From Planctomycetota bacterium (GTDB lineage Bacteria; Planctomycetota; MHYJ01; WSZJ01; JACPWG01), in contig JACPWG010000067.1 in assembly GCA_016197205.1 (NCBI GenBank), positions 46,157-110,156 on the forward strand: DNA of 64,000 bases. Reading direction: 5' to 3'. The translations under genes and the position numbers were made by a program. The notes below the pieces were generated by a model. That model worked only from the letters and a program-made list of their open reading frames with translations. It searched no databases and had not been told where the DNA came from. Shown one piece after another: positions 59,415 to 64,000 of this stretch (within the stretch, counting starts at the first letter, position 1; the number at the start of each line of letters is the position of its first letter).

Positions 59415-61340
59415 ATGCTTGAAGACCACACCATCGTCAGGGCCGAAATACACCCCGCGATCGGGATCGCGCGTGTCGGCAACAGTCAGGACGAGTATTT
59501 CCTCGGTCCCGAGGTGACGCAGCCGCGGGCCAAACCGCACGGCTTCTACAAGGACGCGACCGGTGCGCTCAAGCGGGAGGCCGCTCGTTTCCGCATCTAT
59601 GGCTACAACGCGAACAAGGAGGTCGTCGCCGAGCTCACCGCGGAAAACGCGGAAATCGAGTGGACTGTCCACGTGGCCAACAAAAAGTCGGCTTGGTACA
59701 AGTTCACGCTCGCGATGGACCGCCCTGCCGTGCACGATTCCGCGGTGGAGCCTGCGGGGCGGAGGAACTCGCACCTTCACGGCGCCGAGCGTGGGCAGCT
59801 CGTAATCGACCCGGGCCCGCGCTCGATCCAGGGGCGGGACACGCAGGGCGCGGCCTACGCCTTCGACACGGGCAAGTTCCTCGGCACCCCGGTCTATCTC
59901 GGGGAGCTGCGGACCGACGGAGACGGCCGGCTGCTCTTCCTCGGGGGACGCGGCGTTTCCCGCTCGGCGTACGGCGCGCCTCCGCTCGATTTCGCAAACA
60001 ACGACGGCTGGCACGACGACCTCGCGGACGGGCCGGTCTCGGCGCGTGTCACGTTCGGCGGTCGCAAGCTCCCGGTCGAGTCCGCGTGGGTCGCCGTGGC
60101 GCCGCCCAACTACGCCCCGTCGCTCAAGTCGATCCGAACGATGTACGACCTGCTCACCGATCTGTACGTGAAACCCGACGGGAGCGCGACCTCGTTCACG
60201 CGTGACGTCCTCCCCATTTTCGAACGACTGAGCGAGCTGCAATGGGTGAACGCCGGGTTCGCCGTGGAGTTCGGGTGGCAGGGGGCGCAGGAGTTGCTTC
60301 GGCCGGAGTACTTGGCCCGACTCGCAAGCGCAAGCAAGGACGCGACGAACGCCGAGGTGCGAAAACAGGTGTTCAACTGCTTCCGCGACTATGCGACGAA
60401 CAATGGGTGGACCGGGCTATGGCCGTGGGTCTACGGAGACACGATGGACGTGGAGGGCTCGACGCACAAGGACCTGGCCCTGAGCGGTCGCCAGCTCGCC
60501 CGACTTTCCGATTGGGCGGCGGGAGACTTCACGCCTGACTACGGCGCAGAGCCGGCGGCGTCGAGGTCGCTGTCGGACGTGCCCCTCGACCGGCAGCCTG
60601 CGATGCTCACGGAAGCTGCCCTCAGTTTCTGCCTCGCGGATGCCTTCCATCCGGGGTGCGAGCTCACCTGGGTGGTGAGGAACCGGTTCCTCTATCGTGA
60701 CGCTGCGAAATTCCGTTTCAAAGAGCGGCCGGCGTCGCTACCCGAGCCGGACTACGGCGACGTGCTCGTGCCGCAGGTGGCCCTTTCTTCGAGCGGGCCG
60801 TTGAATGCGCTGGGGCCGGGCGACTTGACGCGGTGGATGGCCGTGCCCTGGCAGACCGACACCGCGAGCTGCCGGTCCGGCTATGAGAAGTTCACGGCCT
60901 TCACCCCGACCTTTTGGCCGGCCCGGGTGCCCAATCAGGTGTTGAGCGAAGAGGACTACCGCACGGTGATGAACCCTGCGCTCCCGCTCGAGCGGCGGCA
61001 GGCCGCGTTCAGGAATCGTCGAGACTGGCTGCGTCGCCTTGGGGCGACCTGGCTGGAAAGCGTCCGTCGCATGGTCACGGAGTTCGGCACGCTCGGCGTC
61101 GTGGAACCTCGTCCCGGTCCGGGAGAAGGGCCCTTCCCGGCGGTGCTCTTCGTCGAGTCGCCGGAGGCCGTCCCCCAGCTCGAATCCGCAGGTGCGGCGT
61201 TGGGCGATGCGGTCGTCCAACGTCCGGAGCCGCAGCCGGCGGAGCGCCCCGAGGAAGAGTACTTGCCGAAGGTGCACCGGTATCGGCGTCGCCGTCCAGG
61301 CACGGGACCCGCCGTTGCTTTGCCGACGCCTGTGGAATAG
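59415..61340 (+). CDS. second LodA-like protein, Trp of the CTQ site replaced by Phe
   Basis: This codes for 641 aa from ATG 59415, with GGAGGAG upstream. AEIHPAIGIARVGNSQDEYFLGPEV is the LodA family start, LELGQLVIDPGPR-like and DGRLLFLGG segments match the sister protein, and the quinone-site loop is AVPWQTDTASCRSGYEKF ... FWPARVPNQVL with Cys486 and Asp482 conserved. The segment that holds Trp461 in the sister (LVTEWSSLGFV) reads MVTEFGTLGVV here, so Phe557 takes the place of the Trp that would form the quinone. It ends after the LodA domain without a VWA. It may be a non-catalytic partner, may use another residue, or may be a decoy subunit. It lies 72 nt after the lodB-like gene. Confidence 0.85.
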   Translation: MLEDHTIVRAEIHPAIGIARVGNSQDEYFLGPEVTQPRAKPHGFYKDATGALKREAARFRIYGYNANKEVVAELTAENAEIEWTVHVANKKSAWYKFTLAMDRPAVHDSAVEPAGRRNSHLHGAERGQLVIDPGPRSIQGRDTQGAAYAFDTGKFLGTPVYLGELRTDGDGRLLFLGGRGVSRSAYGAPPLDFANNDGWHDDLADGPVSARVTFGGRKLPVESAWVAVAPPNYAPSLKSIRTMYDLLTDLYVKPDGSATSFTRDVLPIFERLSELQWVNAGFAVEFGWQGAQELLRPEYLARLASASKDATNAEVRKQVFNCFRDYATNNGWTGLWPWVYGDTMDVEGSTHKDLALSGRQLARLSDWAAGDFTPDYGAEPAASRSLSDVPLDRQPAMLTEAALSFCLADAFHPGCELTWVVRNRFLYRDAAKFRFKERPASLPEPDYGDVLVPQVALSSSGPLNALGPGDLTRWMAVPWQTDTASCRSGYEKFTAFTPTFWPARVPNQVLSEEDYRTVMNPALPLERRQAAFRNRRDWLRRLGATWLESVRRMVTEFGTLGVVEPRPGPGEGPFPAVLFVESPEAVPQLESAGAALGDAVVQRPEPQPAERPEEEYLPKVHRYRRRRPGTGPAVALPTPVE

Positions 61341-61839
61341 GAGGCTTCGCGGGCGAGAATTTCATGGCCGGTTGCGAAAAGCGGGCAGCTTTCGAAGCCG
61401 GATCACACTCGCCGATCGGCTACTTTCCGTAGGGGCACGGCGCCGCCGTGCCCGCGATGCGACGCGCCGCACTCGGCTGAGCGCGAATCCGCCGCAGTTT
61501 GAACCTAAGCTTTCAGTGAACCCGTTCGATGCATGTCATCCTGAACGAAGCGAAGCGCAGCAGCGCGGAGCGAAGTGAAGGATCCGAACCAAGGGTGGCG
61601 TCCGCTCTTCTCGACACGTCCCCGAACGGCAGACCACAGGGGCCGGGAGCCAGTCGAGAAGTTTGGGGGTCCGCCTTGGCTTGGATCCTTCGCTTCGCGC
61701 TGCGGCGCTCCGCTCAGGATGACAAGCTCGGAGAATGGGTTCACTGAAAGCACACGTTTGAACCATGCCGAGTAGCTTCAGCGCTTCCGGCGACACGGCG
61801 GCCGGATGCCCGGACGGAACCCACCAAACGGAGAACCGT
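61341..61839. other. repeat-filled gap between the second LodA-like gene and the last gene
   Basis: No gene is seen. A GGGGCACGGCGCCGCCGTGCC hairpin lies at 61432-61453, followed by an inverted-repeat element (61510-61750). The leader of the gene at 61840 follows. Confidence 0.55.
61510..61750. mobile_element. inverted-repeat element of the CATCCTGAGC type, 241 bp
   Basis: Outer arms CTTTCAGTGAACCC (61510-61523) and GGGTTCACTGAAAG (61737-61750) are perfect inverted repeats. Inside are inverted copies of TGTCATCCTGAACGAAGCG and its relatives with GGATCC. The core resembles that of the two TGTCCCGTC elements, but the ends differ. Non-coding. Confidence 0.7.
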
Positions 61840-63507
61840 ATGAGCTACCTCGATCCCCCGCGCCTCACATTCTTCGGCAAGTTCTTCGCCAATCCCTCCA
61901 CGGTCAACAACGCCATCGAGAACTTCGATCCTGCGCTGCCGCTGAAGCCCGGCCCCGGCACCGGGCCCGGCCTCATGGGTTGGAATCCGAGCGGCGCTCA
62001 TTACTTTCGCTTTCAGGACGTAACGGTCGCCTCGGTCCTCGGCGCCGATTGGGTCCGGCGTTCTTCGTCGAACGACGATCCCATTGTGGGGGCGACGATC
62101 ACGACGGTGCCGCCCGGCGACTCGATCCCGGGCACGCTGGGGAACGGCAAGATCGTCGACCTCGATCCCGATCAGCAGCTCATTTCGGGCCTTTGGGGCG
62201 TGCATCTGCGCGTCGACATCGGCGACCAGATGGTGGTCCGCGCCCGCATGGAGACGGCGCAGTTGACCGACATTTGGTTCAGCACGACGCACGGGCCTGC
62301 CGGGGTGTTCCCGTCCGCACTCGTGGTCACGGCGTGGGGGCCGGGGACCGATCGGTCGCCGGCGATGCAGGCGCTCCGCCGGCTCAGCCCGTCGCGACTC
62401 TCGATCAAGCTCTACACCGATGCGTACCAGACGCGGGCCGCCGAGCCCGATTTCAACCTTGGGCGACTCATCGGCGCGATCGGGCCCCTGAAGGACACGG
62501 AGCCCACCCGCTTCGCCGCCGCCCGCAGGCTGCGCTCGCTTGCCCTGGATGCACGGAACACGTTCCAGTTCTATCCGGCGCCGTGCGCCGTCACTCCCGC
62601 GACCGGCGGGGCTGCCGTGCTCACCGTTGATCTGGGGCACTCGGTTCCGCTCGTAGCCCGGGCGGGCGAACCCATGTTCCCGCGGACTTACGCGCTCGTG
62701 GACGTCCCACAGGGGCCCGTCTTCATCCATCCGCCGATCGACCTGTCCAAGGCGACTATCGAGAGCACCGCCGGGATTGTCGATCTGCCCGTCGACCCCA
62801 CGGTGGCCCGACTCCTGTCCGGCAATCCCATGGCGGTCTCGATTACCGCGGATGCCAAGGAACTCGTGCTGGCGGAGGACTCGCAGGGCCGCTACGTGGA
62901 CGTCGATGCGTCGGGCCTCCGCCTCAATCCCGGGGAGTCGGCTTCCGTCAAGGTGTATGCCCTGCGCTTCGGTCGGCCGGACCCGGGCCAGGTGCTCGCG
63001 TGGAGTTTCTGGCAGCTGCCCGACGGCAACAACAATCCGCCGGGCGCCGTCTCTTTTCCCGCGACCGTCGAGACGGGCGCGGACGGGACGGCGGAATTCA
63101 CCGTCGTGGCGTCGCGTCCAGAGCCGCTGCCGGCCAATCGCCAGTTCATCGACAGCCAGCTCTATCTCCTGGGCGGGCCGTGGCAGGACTTGGCGGGCGT
63201 GGCCCCCGATCCGAATCCCTATCCGCTCTCCGTGGTCGTCTTCAATAACCACGAGTCTGTCACGAATCCGACGTGGAAGGAGGTTGGGCCCATCTTCGCC
63301 GCCTATGCCCGTCTCTACCCGGGGATGGCGGCGCGCGTGGACCTCGCCTCCGAGCAGATGGTGCGCGCGTACGCGGGTGCGATCTCCGGGATGCTGCAAC
63401 TCCCGCTTGCGCACCCCAACCACATGCCCGTGACCCGCGACCTGTCGGCGTACAACCGAGATCTCATGCTGCGCTGGCTGCGTACAGTCGTGAACCCGAC
63501 TGTGTAG
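61840..63507 (+). CDS. unknown protein of the LodA cluster
   Basis: This codes for 555 aa from ATG 61840 (CGGAGAACC upstream); an ATG at 61765 in frame is less likely. It begins MSYLDPPRLTFFGKFFANPSTVNNAIENFD, then LMGWNPSGAHYFRFQDVTVASV. I associate this start (PRL-FxGxFxADPSTVNN and GWNPxGxxxFR) with hypothetical proteins near LodA-like genes, from memory and not checked. The body is beta-rich, with few charged clusters, and there is no signal peptide, cofactor motif or membrane helix. It could be a binding or structural partner of the quinoproteins. It is flanked on both sides by CATCCTGAGC-type elements. Confidence 0.7.
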   Translation: MSYLDPPRLTFFGKFFANPSTVNNAIENFDPALPLKPGPGTGPGLMGWNPSGAHYFRFQDVTVASVLGADWVRRSSSNDDPIVGATITTVPPGDSIPGTLGNGKIVDLDPDQQLISGLWGVHLRVDIGDQMVVRARMETAQLTDIWFSTTHGPAGVFPSALVVTAWGPGTDRSPAMQALRRLSPSRLSIKLYTDAYQTRAAEPDFNLGRLIGAIGPLKDTEPTRFAAARRLRSLALDARNTFQFYPAPCAVTPATGGAAVLTVDLGHSVPLVARAGEPMFPRTYALVDVPQGPVFIHPPIDLSKATIESTAGIVDLPVDPTVARLLSGNPMAVSITADAKELVLAEDSQGRYVDVDASGLRLNPGESASVKVYALRFGRPDPGQVLAWSFWQLPDGNNNPPGAVSFPATVETGADGTAEFTVVASRPEPLPANRQFIDSQLYLLGGPWQDLAGVAPDPNPYPLSVVVFNNHESVTNPTWKEVGPIFAAYARLYPGMAARVDLASEQMVRAYAGAISGMLQLPLAHPNHMPVTRDLSAYNRDLMLRWLRTVVNPTV

Positions 63508-64000
63508 TGGCCCGCCGACCAAACCCGAGCGCAGCGCCGGTACCGATCGCGGCCACTTGCGAGTCGGCCCCCGGGCGGACCCGCGACCGGCACGGCGGCT
63601 GCCGGCAGAGTGGTCGGTGAGCAGGTGCGTCGATGCCCCGTCCATGATTCTCCCGTTCCGGGTCGGCGAATTCCGCGCCCGATTCCTGGGGGCGCGGGCC
63701 TCCGGCCCGCGAGACCTCGCTCGCGACCTACAACTCGCCGAGGCCGCCGCAGCATGCGGAACGTAAGCTCTCAGTGAACCCGTTCGATACATGTCATCCT
63801 GAGCGAAGCGCAGCGCCGCAGCGCGAAGCGAAGTGAAGGATCCGAACCAAGCATGGCGGCCGCTTTTCTCGACACTCGGCCGCTCCGTGCATGAGACGGT
63901 GACGGCCGTCGACAAGCATGGGCGTCCGTCCTTGCTCGGATCCTTCGCTTCGCGCTGCGGCGCTCCGCTCAGGATGACAAGCTGGGAGAACGGGTTTACT
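63508..64000. other. non-coding right end of the window
   Basis: No gene is seen. From 63767 a further CATCCTGAGC-type element begins and runs past the window end. Confidence 0.5.
63767..64000. mobile_element. inverted-repeat element of the CATCCTGAGC type, cut by window end
   Basis: The left arm CTCTCAGTGAACCCGTTCGA (63767-63786) is matched by GAACGGGTTTACT at the window end. Inner arms TGTCATCCTGAGCGAAGCG and CGCTCCGCTCAGGATGACA pair. It is the same type as 61510-61750. Confidence 0.7.

Noticed and set aside
1..64000. tRNA or rRNA genes
   Set aside because: I looked for tRNA-like cloverleaf landmarks (GGTTCGAATC-type T-loops) and rRNA cores in the gaps and found none that hold up; a covariance-model scan would be decisive.

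Overview
The window is high-GC bacterial DNA, roughly two thirds G+C by eye, and fairly densely coded. Planctomycetota is the best guess. The evidence is Ser/Thr kinases of several architectures (one fused to a sulfatase-modifying-factor domain), quinoprotein genes of the LodA/GoxA type, and many dispersed palindromic repeats, including one around CTCCCTCACGGTCGCGG that I associate with planctomycete genomes from memory. No rRNA or 16S marker is present, so this is an inference; another deep-branching high-GC phylum such as Myxococcota is not excluded. Promoters, where visible, are sigma-70-like (TTGAC[CAT]-N16/17-TATAAT).

Left part (1-15.9 kb): a DDE transposase running off the left edge; two paralogous secreted proteins of unknown function; a SnoaL-like protein; elongation factor G; an Rpn-type PD-(D/E)XK nuclease/transposase-like gene on the opposite strand; then a reduced S10 ribosomal-protein operon (S10, L4, L23, L2, S19, L22, S3, L16, L29). 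L3 is absent from its normal place and the cluster stops after L29. A DksA/TraR-like zinc-finger protein and lipoprotein signal peptidase LspA follow.

Middle part (16-33 kb): mostly housekeeping genes. They are a glycine-zipper lipoprotein, an LPG-synthase-type membrane protein, a leftward operon joining an RsbW-like kinase and a STAS protein to an Mla-type lipid ABC transporter, a stand-alone LivF ATPase, gatC-gatA-gatB (gatB has lost its 5' end next to a palindromic repeat), an FHA-pseudokinase, TatD, two tandem sugar-nucleotide epimerases and an RluA-type pseudouridine synthase.

Right part (33-64 kb): accessory DNA. A kinase/FGE fusion lies between two near-identical nuclease-like genes that differ by expansion of a 27-nt repeat. 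An esterase, an ECF-type sigma factor and a beta-propeller lectin come next. Then follows a long rightward cluster: a small prodomain-like protein, a subtilisin-like peptidase, an unknown protein, a DyP-type peroxidase, a pentahaem cytochrome c fused to a von Willebrand A (VWA) domain, a LodA-type cysteine-tryptophylquinone (CTQ) oxidase domain fused to a VWA domain, a LodB-like flavoprotein, a second LodA-like protein in which the quinone-forming Trp appears to be Phe, and another unknown protein. Miniature inverted-repeat elements sit at the gene boundaries; two of them inserted at CTAG sites that include the TAG stop codons of the genes before them. The working hypothesis is a redox/peroxide module: CTQ oxidase makes H2O2, the DyP peroxidase uses it, the flavoprotein matures the quinone, and the VWA and haem proteins assemble or wire the system at the envelope.
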